This document shows positions 37,408-47,444 of a stretch of 52,534 nt of DNA, piece after piece (positions within the stretch are counted from its first letter, which is position 1; each line of letters opens with the position of its first letter). Origin of the DNA: Prochlorococcus sp. AG-459-O09 (lineage in GTDB: Bacteria > Cyanobacteriota > Cyanobacteriia > PCC-6307 > Cyanobiaceae); NCBI GenBank assembly GCA_003211955.1, contig QCRH01000006.1:1-52534 (forward strand). The letters are read 5' to 3'. A program made the translations under genes and the position numbers. Under the pieces are notes generated by a model. That model was not told the DNA's origin and did no database searches. It worked only from the letters and a program-made list of their open reading frames with translations.

Positions 37408-38321
37408 TGAATTTGCTAACCAAATTTTCTGTTGGTCAATACGTTCATGGCAATAGAAGTTGGCTAAGAATTATAGATATTAGATTAAAAATAATTATCG
37501 TAATGATATTTTTAATCACTCCAATTTGGGCAGGTCCAATATGGAGATTGAGTTTAGTTGGTTTTTTACTATTAATTACTTTTTTAAGTTTATTGCCATC
37601 AAGAGTATGGTGGCGATCATTATTTTTACTCTCATGTTTATCACTATTAATTGGATGTATATCAATACTTGCCTCGTCTGATATTCAGTCACTTGATGGC
37701 TACTTAAGAAATCCCAATGAGTTGCAATTAGTGCTGGAAAGCCAAAAAGAATGGAATATTTTGCAAATTCCTTCGCAGAAAATATGGTTTATTAATTTTG
37801 GTCCGTACAACATATCAAGAAAAGCCTTTGAACTAGGAATAAAAACCTCCACTTTGATATTTACCGTTATTCATAGTGTTAATTTGATGCTTTTAACCAC
37901 ATTGCAGGAAGACATTGTATGGGGATTAAGTTGGTTTATGTATCCATTAAGAAAGATTGGATTGCCAATTAGTAAGTGGCTTTTTCAGTTATTAATTGCA
38001 TTACGTTTTATTCCTCTTGTGCAGGAAGAACTTCAAAATATCATTAAATCAGTTTCAGTTAGATCAATAAATCTTCGAAATTTAGGATTAAAGAAATCCT
38101 TTAATGTTTTATTAATCCTAGTGGAAAGGTTATTTCAAAATATATTTCTGAGAATTGATCATGGAGCAGAATCATTACTCTCAAAGAAAAAAATTATTAT
38201 AAAAACCAACAGATTTAGAACTCTTTATCCTTTAAAATCTATCAATGTAATTGTTAATACATTATCGATTTGTTTTATTTGCATAGCAATTTTTCTTAGA
38301 AAACTGTATGGTGCATTATAA
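37407..38321 (+). CDS. CbiQ/EcfT-family membrane protein
   Basis: 304 aa with several membrane helices. N-terminal ID-x-RLKI (RIIDIRLKIIIVMIFLITPI) and the later ALRFIPLVQEELQNIIKSVS segment match the EcfT/CbiQ transmembrane component of energy-coupling factor transporters. The substrate (cobalt or another metal or vitamin) depends on a partner not in the window. The co-occurrence with der, pipX and pipY is a conserved cyanobacterial arrangement. Confidence 0.87.
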   Translation: MNLLTKFSVGQYVHGNRSWLRIIDIRLKIIIVMIFLITPIWAGPIWRLSLVGFLLLITFLSLLPSRVWWRSLFLLSCLSLLIGCISILASSDIQSLDGYLRNPNELQLVLESQKEWNILQIPSQKIWFINFGPYNISRKAFELGIKTSTLIFTVIHSVNLMLLTTLQEDIVWGLSWFMYPLRKIGLPISKWLFQLLIALRFIPLVQEELQNIIKSVSVRSINLRNLGLKKSFNVLLILVERLFQNIFLRIDHGAESLLSKKKIIIKTNRFRTLYPLKSINVIVNTLSICFICIAIFLRKLYGAL

Positions 38322-38339
38322 ATAACACAATATTTAGGT

Positions 38340-38606
38340 TTGAGTTCTGAGCGTTATTTAAACCATCCAACATTTGGCATGTTATATCAAGTTTCTCCTG
38401 GAAATGATGGGAGAGATATTTATGCGACTTTATACGCTCAAAAAATGTTTTTCTTGGTAGAAGTTAGACAGAGAGAAGTTTTTTTTGAAGTTATACCTTA
38501 TTTAGATGCCCGTAATCAGGCCGAATTAAACCTTCAAAAAGCAAGAAGACAAGGATCTGAAGAGCTAACTAAATGGGAGAATTTATTTACGCAAACTTTC
38601 TTATAA
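38340..38606 (+). CDS. pipX: PII-interacting protein X
   Basis: 88 aa from a TTG start. A small Tudor-like domain (ERYLNHPTFGMLYQV, YATLYAQKMFFLVEVRQREVFFE) and two helices. PipX swaps between PII and the nitrogen regulator NtcA: it coactivates NtcA when 2-oxoglutarate is high and binds PII when low. The gene starts 18 nt after cbiQ and is 3 nt before pipY. Confidence 0.93.
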   Translation: MSSERYLNHPTFGMLYQVSPGNDGRDIYATLYAQKMFFLVEVRQREVFFEVIPYLDARNQAELNLQKARRQGSEELTKWENLFTQTFL

Positions 38607-38609
38607 AAG

Positions 38610-39245
38610 GTGAACCCTGCAAATTATTTAAAAATAAAAAATAATATCCCATCAAATGTAAATATTCTTGCGGTAAGTAAAGGATTTAAAAGTCAAGAAA
38701 TCAAAACTATTCAAAATATTGGTCAGAACGATTTTGGTGAAAGTAAGTTTCAAGAAGCGTTTGAAAAACAATTAATCTTAAAAGACCTTAAACAAATTAA
38801 TTGGCACTTTATTGGAAGAATACAAAGCAATAAAATAAGAAAGATAGTACAAAATTTTAAATACATTCATTCAGTAGATTCATTTGAAAAGTTGCAAAAA
38901 ATTTCTAGTATTTCAAGTGAAGAGGAGAGATATCCATTAATAATGTTGCAGGTTAAGTTGAGTGATGATCCTACTAAAGGAGGCTTTAATCCTGAATTTT
39001 TAAAAATGAAATGGATAGAAATTCAAGAGTTGAAAAATATTTCATTAACCGGTTTGATGACTATTAATCCTAAAGGACTTAGCTCTAAAGAAAATTCAGG
39101 GTTGTTCAAAAAATGTCGTGCTCTCGCTGATTCACTTCATCTACCAGATTGTTCCATGGGGATGTCAGGTGATTGGGAGGAAGCTATTGATGCCGGATCA
39201 ACTTGGTTAAGATTAGGATCATTGATCTTTGGAAGAAGATCTTAA
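38610..39245 (+). CDS. pipY: PLP homeostasis protein (YggS/PipY)
   Basis: 211 aa. Single PLP-barrel domain; Lys24 in ILAVSKGF is the Schiff-base lysine. Further motifs: FGESKFQEAFEK, NWHFIGRIQSNK, and the C-terminal SMGMSGDWEEAIDAGSTWLRLG. Keeps free pyridoxal phosphate in balance. Forms an operon with pipX (3-nt gap) as in other cyanobacteria. GTG start. Confidence 0.95.
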   Translation: MNPANYLKIKNNIPSNVNILAVSKGFKSQEIKTIQNIGQNDFGESKFQEAFEKQLILKDLKQINWHFIGRIQSNKIRKIVQNFKYIHSVDSFEKLQKISSISSEEERYPLIMLQVKLSDDPTKGGFNPEFLKMKWIEIQELKNISLTGLMTINPKGLSSKENSGLFKKCRALADSLHLPDCSMGMSGDWEEAIDAGSTWLRLGSLIFGRRS

Positions 39246-39395
39246 TTAGTTATTTTTTTATAAAAATCTTATCTATAAACTTGCAGTAAAGTTCAACTAA
39301 CGTTATTTAAGTATAGGTAGTTTATTCATTTAAAAAATGAATCTATTACTTAAGGTTCTTAAACCTTAGTAATCAATTTCAAGAGGATTTAAAAG

Positions 39396-39971
39396 GTGTC
39401 ACTTATTTCTAGATTAAAGGCAGTTGTTGCAGGTGATGAGTATCTCGATGATGATTTTGATGAGTTGGATTATGCGTCAGAGGATGAATTAAATGATATT
39501 AATAATTTCAAACAAAATCCAAAGAATGCAAATGCCCTTGCAAATTCAAACCCATTCGATTTTATGAATAACAACAGATCATCAAAAGTGGTTGGTATGC
39601 CAGGAATTTCAAATTCATCCTCAGAAGTAAGCTTAATGGAACCAAGAAGTTTTGATGAGATGCCTCAAGCTATACAAGCATTAAGAGAGAGAAAAACCGT
39701 AATTCTTAATCTAACTATGATGGATCCTGATCAAGCGCAAAGAGCGGTTGATTTTATTGCTGGGGGCACATATGCAATTGATGGACATCAAGAGAGAGTA
39801 GGTGAAAGTATTTTCCTTTTTGCTCCAAGTTGTGTAAATGTAACTAGTTCTTCACCAGAAGAAGCTTCTCCTTCTTCTGTGCCTTCAGAAAATACTCCAC
39901 AATATAGTTTGGGCAAAAATACTACTCCTGAACCAGCATGGGGTAATTCAAAATTAAGTGCTTATTCATGA
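39396..39971 (+). CDS. sepF: Cell division protein SepF
   Basis: 191 aa. N-terminal amphipathic membrane anchor ([13 protein letters not shown]), an acidic linker, and the C-terminal SepF domain (VVGMPG.. then [20 protein letters not shown] and [13 protein letters not shown]). Anchors FtsZ rings at the septum. 150 nt separate it from pipY, so it may have its own promoter. GTG start. Confidence 0.93.
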   Translation: MSLISRLKAVVAGDEYLDDDFDELDYASEDELNDINNFKQNPKNANALANSNPFDFMNNNRSSKVVGMPGISNSSSEVSLMEPRSFDEMPQAIQALRERKTVILNLTMMDPDQAQRAVDFIAGGTYAIDGHQERVGESIFLFAPSCVNVTSSSPEEASPSSVPSENTPQYSLGKNTTPEPAWGNSKLSAYS

Positions 39972-39978
39972 TTAATCT

Positions 39979-40791
39979 GTGACTGATAAAATTGCCGTAA
40001 TTGGTTTTGGAAATATTGCAAGTGCTATAGTAACTCCTCTATTAGGTAACAAATTAATTCAGCCAGAGAATGTTTTTTGTCTTGTAAATTCAGAAAAAAG
40101 CTTAGAAAATATAAAAAAAAATTATAAATATAATATAAATGTTTATAAATCAGGTTCTAAAGAGTCCAAAATAATTTGGGATTGTGAATATAAACTTCTT
40201 TCGATAAAACCACAACAACTTAATGATATAAGTGAGGATCATCATGTAAAAAACAAAGATAATTTAATAGTTTCAATTCTTGCGGGGGTTTCAATAAATA
40301 GACTTACTCAAAAGTTCCCTAATCATAAATGTGTGAGGGTGGTTACAAATATTCCAATAACTATTGGAAAAGGTTTAACAGGAATTTCTTGGGGAGAAGA
40401 AATTACAGAAGATCAGAAAAAATTTACAAAAAAATTATTTGAAAATACTAGTAAAATTTATGAATTTACTGAAAATTACCTTGATATATTTTTAGCCTTA
40501 ACTTCATCAGGACCTGCAATTATTGCTTTAATTATAGAGGCATTAAGTGATGGAGGATTGAGTGGTGGATTACCAAAAATAATTTCAGAGGAACTTGTTA
40601 TGGAAATGATACTAGGGACTATTTGTCTAATAAAGGAAAATAAACTTACTACTTCTGAGCTTAAAAATTTAGTAACCTCTCCTGGGGGAACAACTATTTC
40701 TGCTTTAAGGGTTTTAGAGCAAAAAAGTGTAAGGTCAGCATTAATTGAATCAATAGTTTCAGCTAGTAATCGAAGTAAAGAGTTTCGTTAG
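39979..40791 (+). CDS. proC: Pyrroline-5-carboxylate reductase
   Basis: Last step of proline synthesis. 270 aa from a GTG start. N-terminal NADPH-binding GFGNIASAIVTPLL; central SIKPQQL and SILAGVS, and a conserved C-terminus (VTSPGGTTISALRVLE). It lies 7 nt after sepF. Convergent overlap of 4 nt with the glycosyltransferase. Confidence 0.93.
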   Translation: MTDKIAVIGFGNIASAIVTPLLGNKLIQPENVFCLVNSEKSLENIKKNYKYNINVYKSGSKESKIIWDCEYKLLSIKPQQLNDISEDHHVKNKDNLIVSILAGVSINRLTQKFPNHKCVRVVTNIPITIGKGLTGISWGEEITEDQKKFTKKLFENTSKIYEFTENYLDIFLALTSSGPAIIALIIEALSDGGLSGGLPKIISEELVMEMILGTICLIKENKLTTSELKNLVTSPGGTTISALRVLEQKSVRSALIESIVSASNRSKEFR

Positions 40792-41954
40792 TTCGTGAAA
40801 TTACTTTTTAAATTCATATAAACTTTTTCAAGTGAATTTATATTTTTAGTAATTGTATATCTCTCAAGTATACGTTCTCTAGCTTTTTTTCCAAGATCTT
40901 TTGTAAATGAAGGGTGTTCTACAAGAATTGGGATTATAGTTTTCAATTGTGCGGCCACATTATCAGTTGAAATTACTATTCCTGCTCCGTTATTTAAAAC
41001 TTCACCATCCGCTCCGGCATCTGTAGCTACACAAGCAGTACCAGCAGACATTGCCTCTAAAAGTGATAATGATAAACCCTCTACTAAGCTTGGCAAGAAA
41101 AATACTTCTGCTATTTGCATTATTGCTACCCTAGTTTCTAAATCTAATTCGGCACCCCACCAAATTAATTTCTCATTACCAAGGTTGGAAAAACTATTTT
41201 CAAGTGTTGGCTTCATTGGTCCATCTCCAACAATAACTAATTTGCAATTTTGAGTTTTTGTCTGACGCCAAGAACGTAAAAGTGCCTCGATATTTTTCTC
41301 ATTGGCAATCCTACCCATATATAAAAAGATTCTTTCATTTCCAAGTTTGTTTTTTACCTGATCATATGTTTTATTTTTTTCGCAAAAAGGTTTCCAAATA
41401 TTCTCATCAACACCGTTTGGAATAATTATTTGTTTTTCTTTAGGTACTCCTAATTTATAAAGAACATTTTTTTGCAGTTCGGAAAAAATGATTATTTTAT
41501 CGAACTTTGATAAAGAGGGAGCATAAAGTTGATATGTTAACTGCTGAGTGCTAGCAGTTAAATTTCTATTGTTTGCGTCAAATGGTGGGTGAAATGTTCC
41601 TATGAGTGGAAGATTAATTTCATCACAAATCTCTGGAAGTCTAAAGTCTAAAGGAGATAAAGTTAAGCTTGCATGTACCAAATCAGGCTTTAATCTTTCC
41701 AATGATAGCCTTAGCTCTTTTTCTGCTCTTGGTGAGGGTATTGTGTAAACTTGGGACTTAATTAAATATGGAAGACTTACATCAGGATCATTTGCCAGAA
41801 ATAATGGATTTGATGAATTTGCACTAGAAGGATTGTCGAAATGAATGAAACTAATTTTATGATCTCTGGCCTTTAATTTCTCAGTAGTTGAATTACCGTA
41901 AGTTACATTTCCACAAAAAGGAGATTTCTTACCCAACCAGGCAACATGAACCAC
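40788..41954 (-). CDS. Glycosyltransferase, GT4 family
   Basis: 388 aa from a GTG start. GT-B fold: N-terminal HVAWLGKKSPFCGN and C-terminal catalytic domain with LPSLVEGLSLSLLEAMSAG, the EX7E motif, and GTACVATDAGADGEVL, as in GT4 retaining transferases. No membrane segment. Acceptor and sugar unknown; sulfolipid, polysaccharide or small-molecule glycosylation are all possible. Last gene of the hpf-deoC-recO series on this strand. Confidence 0.85.
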   Translation of the reverse strand: MVHVAWLGKKSPFCGNVTYGNSTTEKLKARDHKISFIHFDNPSSANSSNPLFLANDPDVSLPYLIKSQVYTIPSPRAEKELRLSLERLKPDLVHASLTLSPLDFRLPEICDEINLPLIGTFHPPFDANNRNLTASTQQLTYQLYAPSLSKFDKIIIFSELQKNVLYKLGVPKEKQIIIPNGVDENIWKPFCEKNKTYDQVKNKLGNERIFLYMGRIANEKNIEALLRSWRQTKTQNCKLVIVGDGPMKPTLENSFSNLGNEKLIWWGAELDLETRVAIMQIAEVFFLPSLVEGLSLSLLEAMSAGTACVATDAGADGEVLNNGAGIVISTDNVAAQLKTIIPILVEHPSFTKDLGKKARERILERYTITKNINSLEKVYMNLKSNFTN

Positions 41955-42039
41955 ATTGATTGAATTAACTATTTATTAAATTAACAGTCAGAGCAGCCAA
42001 GAACATAATTTTAAAATTTATTCATAGTTTATGAAAATT

Positions 42040-42825
42040 TTAACTATAAATTTCTCTCAACATTTTTAGTGAAGATAAATCTTTTTCTAATTGAGTAGAG
42101 ATCCAAGTTTCAATAATAAATAGTATTTTAAGCCAGACTTTTTTAGGTCCCAATAACTCTCCATTAGATTTTATTGGTAATTCGGGGAAAAGAAGTCTCT
42201 GTAATAGAGCAACTTCAGATGCATTTATTTTTAAATTACTTTGAGGATCTTCCGTGGAGGAAAAACCTTCACTTGGCAAATAATAACAATTCCATTCCCA
42301 ATTTCCTAGAGGCGGAATAATAGGTTCTCCAGTTTTACAGCAATGATGAATTGGTAAATTTATGCCTCCAATGGCTAATAGATGGATTAAAGATTGAATA
42401 CTCATTGAGAGCATTTTAATATCTTCTTCTTTAGATTCCTCATACAAATAAATCCTATCTAGATGTGCAAGAACACAAGATAAATAGTTTTGTTGCTTGT
42501 CATTATTACCCACTAATAAAAAAGTTAATTCAGTTATTGCTTGTGCGGCTGCAAGACATTCTATATTTTTTCCGAGACCAGAATAGCTTTTTAATATTTT
42601 AATTTGACGTACAGATTTAAGATTTCTTTTCCCAAAAATCTGCAGACTTAAATATGTTAAAGGAGTAGCTGCGGCAAGACTACTTCTAGGACGCCTAGCA
42701 CCAGGTACTGCTAGTCTAACAATCCCTTGCTCATCGGTAAGGATAGTTATTAATCTGTCATTCTCGCCTAATGGAGAAGCTTTAATACAGAGACCTTTTA
42801 GTCTGCACTCACCAGAACCAGACAT
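42040..42825 (-). CDS. recO: DNA repair protein RecO
   Basis: 261 aa. N-terminal OB-fold (KGLCIKASPLGENDRLITIL), then helical domain and a Cys-containing segment (HHCCKTGEPI) typical of bacterial RecO. Acts with RecR in RecA loading at gaps. Start codon abuts the deoC-like stop with no gap, so these are coupled. Confidence 0.9.
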   Translation of the reverse strand: MSGSGECRLKGLCIKASPLGENDRLITILTDEQGIVRLAVPGARRPRSSLAAATPLTYLSLQIFGKRNLKSVRQIKILKSYSGLGKNIECLAAAQAITELTFLLVGNNDKQQNYLSCVLAHLDRIYLYEESKEEDIKMLSMSIQSLIHLLAIGGINLPIHHCCKTGEPIIPPLGNWEWNCYYLPSEGFSSTEDPQSNLKINASEVALLQRLLFPELPIKSNGELLGPKKVWLKILFIIETWISTQLEKDLSSLKMLREIYS

Positions 42826-43485
42826 TTAAATAACGTTTACTTCTTCAAAAATTTCACAAAAATTGGAAGTCCCCACGAAACTTATTCCATTATCAAACAA
42901 ATCAATTACTTGCGTCAGTTTTTTTATACCACCTACAACTTTGATTTGATTTTGTGAGCCTGTTATTTTTAGTATTTCGTGGACATCATTAGATGTAAGA
43001 GGAGAACCAAACCCGTCCCCGAATTGAAAATTTTTTATTCCTAATTCCAAACATATTTCTATCGCAATAATAAAAACTTCTTTTTGTAGCTTTGATTTAT
43101 TTATGATTATTGAAACTGGTAATCCAGATAATTTAACTTGCTCAATTTCAGCAGCGAAAGTTTCTAAGTTTCTTTTGGATAAATTGATAAAGTTTGGGAT
43201 ATATTCAATTCCTTTTGCACCTTTATCTTTTGCAAAACAAACTAATTCTTCAATAAATGAAACTGGTAAATCTGCTAAAGGGTAAGAAATAAGTGCGTTT
43301 ATATCCGCACTGTAATTACCTAAACAGTTTTTAAGATCAGTTAAATAATTTAGTGAAGTAGAAATATTTTTGATATTGTATTTTCTTATTAAATCGCAAT
43401 TCAAACAGAAATCTTCCCAAGATAAATAAGGGTTAATAATAATCGCATGAATTTTCTCGTTTAATTCATATTCAATATTGGGCAT
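42826..43485 (-). CDS. DeoC-family protein lacking the Schiff-base lysine
   Basis: 219 aa with the (beta/alpha)8 pattern of deoxyribose-phosphate aldolase. In E. coli DeoC the reactive lysine (K167) lies in the motif KTSTG. Here the matching region reads KNFQFGDGFGSP (around residue 151), with no lysine at that place. The second lysine, in IKVVGG (Lys182), is kept, and a Glu94 sits where the proton-relay Asp lies. It is therefore probably not an active DERA, or it uses another chemistry. It is coupled to recO. Closely related cyanobacterial proteins may share the change. Confidence 0.75.
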   Translation of the reverse strand: MPNIEYELNEKIHAIIINPYLSWEDFCLNCDLIRKYNIKNISTSLNYLTDLKNCLGNYSADINALISYPLADLPVSFIEELVCFAKDKGAKGIEYIPNFINLSKRNLETFAAEIEQVKLSGLPVSIIINKSKLQKEVFIIAIEICLELGIKNFQFGDGFGSPLTSNDVHEILKITGSQNQIKVVGGIKKLTQVIDLFDNGISFVGTSNFCEIFEEVNVI

Positions 43486-43492
43486 TTAAAAC

Positions 43493-44077
43493 TTATTTAG
43501 ATTGAATCAGTCCATAACCTCCATGATTTCTTTTATATATAACTTGAAGTTCATTATTTTTCTTGTTTCGAAAAACATAAAAATCATGATCAATTAGATC
43601 TAATTGTTTTCTTGCTTCTTCTGATGAAATTGGAGTCATTTCAAAGTATTTATTTTTAATAGATGGTTCAGGCAGACTTGCTTCAGTTCCTTCTTCAAAT
43701 AAAGCTTTATCTATAAAACTTGATTCCATACTTTCAATTGGTAAAGAATCTTTATTTTTAAATTGTTTATTATGAATTGTTTTATTGTTTCTTTCTTTGT
43801 ATTTACGTAATTTTCTACAAAGTTTATTTGAAACTAAATCAATGCTTGAGTATAGATTTTCAGTTTTTTCTTCAGCTCTAATTACGGTACCATTTGCAAA
43901 AATAGTAACTTCAGCAGTTTGGAACGAAACTCTTGGATTCTTTTCAATTGAAAGGTGTATGTCAGCTTCTTTGACGATATCCTTATAATGATACGTTGCT
44001 TTTTCTATCTTTGCCTCAGTATATTCTTTTAATGCTCCAGTGAGCTCAAGATTCTTTCCATGGATTAAAATTTTCAT
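43493..44077 (-). CDS. lrtA: Ribosome hibernation factor, long HPF (LrtA)
   Basis: 194 aa. N-terminal S30EA/HPF domain (MKILIHGKNLELTGALKEYT, KIEKATYHYKDIV, VEVTIFANG-type strands), then a charged linker and the C-terminal dimerisation domain (YFEMTPISSEEARKQLDLID and NNELQVIYKRNHGGYGLI). Forms inactive 100S ribosomes in the dark; the cyanobacterial gene is called light-repressed lrtA. It is divergent from lipB, with 44 nt between start codons. Confidence 0.92.
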   Translation of the reverse strand: MKILIHGKNLELTGALKEYTEAKIEKATYHYKDIVKEADIHLSIEKNPRVSFQTAEVTIFANGTVIRAEEKTENLYSSIDLVSNKLCRKLRKYKERNNKTIHNKQFKNKDSLPIESMESSFIDKALFEEGTEASLPEPSIKNKYFEMTPISSEEARKQLDLIDHDFYVFRNKKNNELQVIYKRNHGGYGLIQSK

Positions 44078-44121
44078 ATCAAATCTAAAAATATTTACTT
44101 ACTTTCTAAATCTACTTAAAT

Positions 44122-44772
44122 ATGGAAAATAGAACAGCAATAATTAAACAACCTGATAATATTTCTTCTTTTAATGAAGTTTATAAATTACAAAAAGAAT
44201 ATCAGGAGGCATTGATTTTAGATAATTCTAACCCTGACTTTATTTGGATAGGGGAGCATAAACTCTGTTATACGTTAGGTAGAGGATCTAATTACGATAA
44301 TTTACTATTTTCTTTGGATGATGATAAATATGATGTTTTTAAGATTAATAGAGGTGGTGAGGTTACTTGTCATATGCCTGGACAATTAGTAACTTACTTG
44401 GTTTTAGATTTGAAAAATTTTAATAAAGATTTAAATTGGTATTTAAGAAAAATTGAAGAAATTATTATAAAAATTCTTGGAACTTTTAATATAAATTGTT
44501 ATTCAAGAGAGGGTTTCACTGGTGTTTGGATAGGAAATAAGAAAATTGCTTCAATTGGAATTGGTTGTAAAAGATGGATTACAATAAATGGATTTTCAAT
44601 CAATATTGACTGCGAATTAGAAAACTTTAATAAAATTGTTCCTTGCGGGATCGAAAATTGTCTTATGGCAAATATGATTGATTACAACAAAAATTTAAAT
44701 ATTCAAGAAGTCAAGAGAATTGTTAAAAAAATCATTCAGGAAGAATTTAATTTTGATTTTGTATCAAAATAG
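44122..44772 (+). CDS. lipB: Octanoyl transferase LipB
   Basis: Transfers octanoyl from ACP to lipoyl domains. 216 aa. Motif [20 protein letters not shown], the lysine in KKIASIGIG and catalytic Cys in KIVPCGIEN. Provides lipoylation for pdhC (E2), which is encoded downstream; this is a functional link. 27 nt before the acyl-activating enzyme. Confidence 0.93.
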   Translation: MENRTAIIKQPDNISSFNEVYKLQKEYQEALILDNSNPDFIWIGEHKLCYTLGRGSNYDNLLFSLDDDKYDVFKINRGGEVTCHMPGQLVTYLVLDLKNFNKDLNWYLRKIEEIIIKILGTFNINCYSREGFTGVWIGNKKIASIGIGCKRWITINGFSINIDCELENFNKIVPCGIENCLMANMIDYNKNLNIQEVKRIVKKIIQEEFNFDFVSK

Positions 44773-44799
44773 AAATTAAAATTTCAAAATCAATTTAAT

Positions 44800-46743
44800 A
44801 TGTGTGATTTAGCATACTGGCCTTCAGCCAAACCTCTTTCTAAAAAAGATAAATTTGCTAAAAATAGAGATTTTATTAAGAACCTTCATCATATAGATCA
44901 AATTTGGGAAAAATTAAAATTTAAATATGGTGATACTTTAGCTGTTTGCGATTTAAGAGGGAAATACAAAGAAAAATTTTCTTATTCTGAGCTGGCCGAT
45001 TTAATAACAAAAGTCTCTTTTTCTTTTAAAAATTATGGTTTAGTAAAGGGGGATGTAGTTACTGTAATATCTGAAAATTCTCCAAGATGGCTTGTAGTAG
45101 ATCAAGGCTTAATGCGTTTAGGAGCTATAAATGCAGTGAGAGGTATTAATTCTCCTTCAGTAGAATTAGAGTATATTATTGAGCACTCTAATTCAGTAGG
45201 TCTAATAGTTCAATCTAAGGAGATTTGGCTAAAGTTAAACAACAAAGAAGAATTAAAAAAAAGACTGAAATTTATAATCAATTTAGAAGATGAACAATTT
45301 GAAAGTTTAATAAGTTGGAGTAAATTTATAAGTTCAGTAGAAAAAGAAAATTCACAAAATAATAATTTTGAAAGATTTAATCCAGAAATTGATGACGTCG
45401 CTACTATTCTTTACACTTCTGGGACAACAGGAAAACCTAAAGGTGTCCCCTTGACTCATGCAAATTTTTTACATCAAATAATCAATTTAGCCTATATCGC
45501 TGATCCAGAACCTGGGACCTCTGTATTAAGCGTGTTGCCTATCTGGCATTCTTATGAGAGGAGTGCTGAATACTTCTTTTTTTCATGTGGTTGTTCTCAA
45601 TACTATACAATTCCAAAATTTCTTAAAGATGATATTACACAAATTAAACCTGTTGTCATGGCTACTGTACCAAGACTGTGGGAGGCAATACATGATGGTT
45701 TTTTTCAGGCGTTGAAAAAAATGCCTTCCAAAAAACAAAAACTTATTAAATTTTTGATAGGTAATAGTTCAGTTTTCAAAAGAAGTCTAAGAAAGATAAG
45801 AAATTTAGATATCAATCAAATAACTTTTAAATCAAAAATCCCCTTACTGGTTTCTGTTATTGGTCGATATCCTTTACATAAATTATCTACTATTTTTTTA
45901 TGGCCGAATATTCTTAGACAACTATGCGGAGAAAAACTGAAATTTCCTATAAACGGCGGAGGGGCATTGCCAGAACATGTGGATCTTTTTTTTGAATCTT
46001 TAGGTGTAGATGTTTTGGTGGGATATGGCCTAACAGAAACTAGTCCAGTATTAACTTGTAGGAGAAGAGAATTTAATGTTAGAGGATCATCCGGTCAGTC
46101 TCTAGCATTTACTGAAATAAAAATAGTAAATGATGATAAAAAAAGGATTCTGAAGTTTAGAGAAGTTGGAAAAATTCTTGTTAAGGGACCACAAGTAATG
46201 AAAGGTTATCTTAATAATGAATTAGCTACAAAAGATGTTTTATCCAAGGATGGTTGGTTTGATACTGGTGATTTAGGTTTCCTAATACCAAATGGTTCTC
46301 TTTTTATAACAGGAAGAGCCAAGGATACAATAGTGCTATCAAGTGGTGAAAATATAGAACCGAATCCGCTTGAGACCGAAATCCTTAGTTCTGAATTTAT
46401 TAATCAGATTCAACTAGTAGGACAAGACAAGAAATGTTTAACAGCCCTTGTAGTTCCTAATGTTGAATTGGTTAAAAACAAGTTTTTGGAAGAAGACCTT
46501 TCACAATTAAACCTGAATAAAAGTATTGCTAAATTTTTTAAATTACAAATTAATAATTTGCTTAAAAGTCGATTAGGAGCAAGATCAGAAGAACAAATAT
46601 TAGATTGTTATTTTGTTGATGCCTTTACTTTAGAAAATGGCTTGTTAACACAAACTCTTAAACAAAAAAGAAAAGAAATAGAAAAAAAGTATTTATTACA
46701 AATAGAAAATATGTATGAAAACAAATTTAGTAAGAAAATTTGA
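44800..46743 (+). CDS. Long-chain acyl-CoA/acyl-ACP synthetase
   Basis: 647 aa AMP-forming ligase. P-loop motif LYTSGTTGKPKGVPLTH (near 202), YGLTETSPV, and FDTGDLGFLIPNGSLFITGRAKDTIV with the AMP-binding Asp, then a C-terminal Lys near LKQKRKEIEKK. Most cyanobacterial homologues act as acyl-ACP synthetases recycling free fatty acids; the exact acceptor cannot be read here. Located after lipB. Confidence 0.92.
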   Translation: MCDLAYWPSAKPLSKKDKFAKNRDFIKNLHHIDQIWEKLKFKYGDTLAVCDLRGKYKEKFSYSELADLITKVSFSFKNYGLVKGDVVTVISENSPRWLVVDQGLMRLGAINAVRGINSPSVELEYIIEHSNSVGLIVQSKEIWLKLNNKEELKKRLKFIINLEDEQFESLISWSKFISSVEKENSQNNNFERFNPEIDDVATILYTSGTTGKPKGVPLTHANFLHQIINLAYIADPEPGTSVLSVLPIWHSYERSAEYFFFSCGCSQYYTIPKFLKDDITQIKPVVMATVPRLWEAIHDGFFQALKKMPSKKQKLIKFLIGNSSVFKRSLRKIRNLDINQITFKSKIPLLVSVIGRYPLHKLSTIFLWPNILRQLCGEKLKFPINGGGALPEHVDLFFESLGVDVLVGYGLTETSPVLTCRRREFNVRGSSGQSLAFTEIKIVNDDKKRILKFREVGKILVKGPQVMKGYLNNELATKDVLSKDGWFDTGDLGFLIPNGSLFITGRAKDTIVLSSGENIEPNPLETEILSSEFINQIQLVGQDKKCLTALVVPNVELVKNKFLEEDLSQLNLNKSIAKFFKLQINNLLKSRLGARSEEQILDCYFVDAFTLENGLLTQTLKQKRKEIEKKYLLQIENMYENKFSKKI

Positions 46744-46781
46744 TTTGTTCTATCTATATTAAAAAGGTAATTTAATTTTTT

Positions 46782-47225
46782 ATGGAAACAAAAAACTCAA
46801 TATCTATAAAGCGCTCAATAGCTATTAAAGCTGTAGTTACACCAACTTGGAAGGAAGATGCTGAAAAAGAATTAAGTAAAGCAATTTCAAACATTGACCA
46901 GCAATTATCTCAACTTGAGCAGGAGGGGCAGCAAATAGTAAATAATATTAGATCACAATCGGTTAATCCTCTAGATCCAAGAGTTCAAGAACAAGTTAGT
47001 CAAGTGCAACAACAAGTTGCAGCAAAACGAAATGAAATTGAAGAACAAAAAAGAAATCTACTTCAACAACAGAGTCAGGTTCGCGAATTAAAAATGGACG
47101 AAATTGTTGATCAAGGACAAGTGGATAGTTTCTGTGATGTTACTGTGGGAGACAATCTGATCGAAAAAATGCAAGTCTCAATTACTGTTAAAGATGGAGT
47201 TATTCAATCTATTGATAATAATTAA
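46782..47225 (+). CDS. YlqD-family protein
   Basis: 147 aa. Start MVTP-like region KAVVTPTWKEDAEKEL, then a long coiled coil rich in Gln (ISNIDQQLSQLEQEGQQIVN, QVQQQVAAKRNEIEEQ) and a beta-rich C-terminus (VTVGDNLIEKMQVSITVKDG). This fits the YlqD family of firmicutes and cyanobacteria. Function unknown. Confidence 0.82.
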   Translation: METKNSISIKRSIAIKAVVTPTWKEDAEKELSKAISNIDQQLSQLEQEGQQIVNNIRSQSVNPLDPRVQEQVSQVQQQVAAKRNEIEEQKRNLLQQQSQVRELKMDEIVDQGQVDSFCDVTVGDNLIEKMQVSITVKDGVIQSIDNN

Positions 47226-47444
47226 ATAAAAAGATTTAGTACTTTTGATAAAAATAAGTAAATCTTAATTGCGAAAAATTTTAAATTCTAATCGATCTAA
47301 ATTATTACTTTCTTAAGTTTTAAGAGTTCCCACTGTGAACATGATTTCGTATAATTAGATCAAGAGTTATAAGGGTTCTTAATTATAAAAACTTTTGAAA
47401 GTTTGGTAAAAATCCCTTAAAACTTAAGCAATAACAATTTTCTT

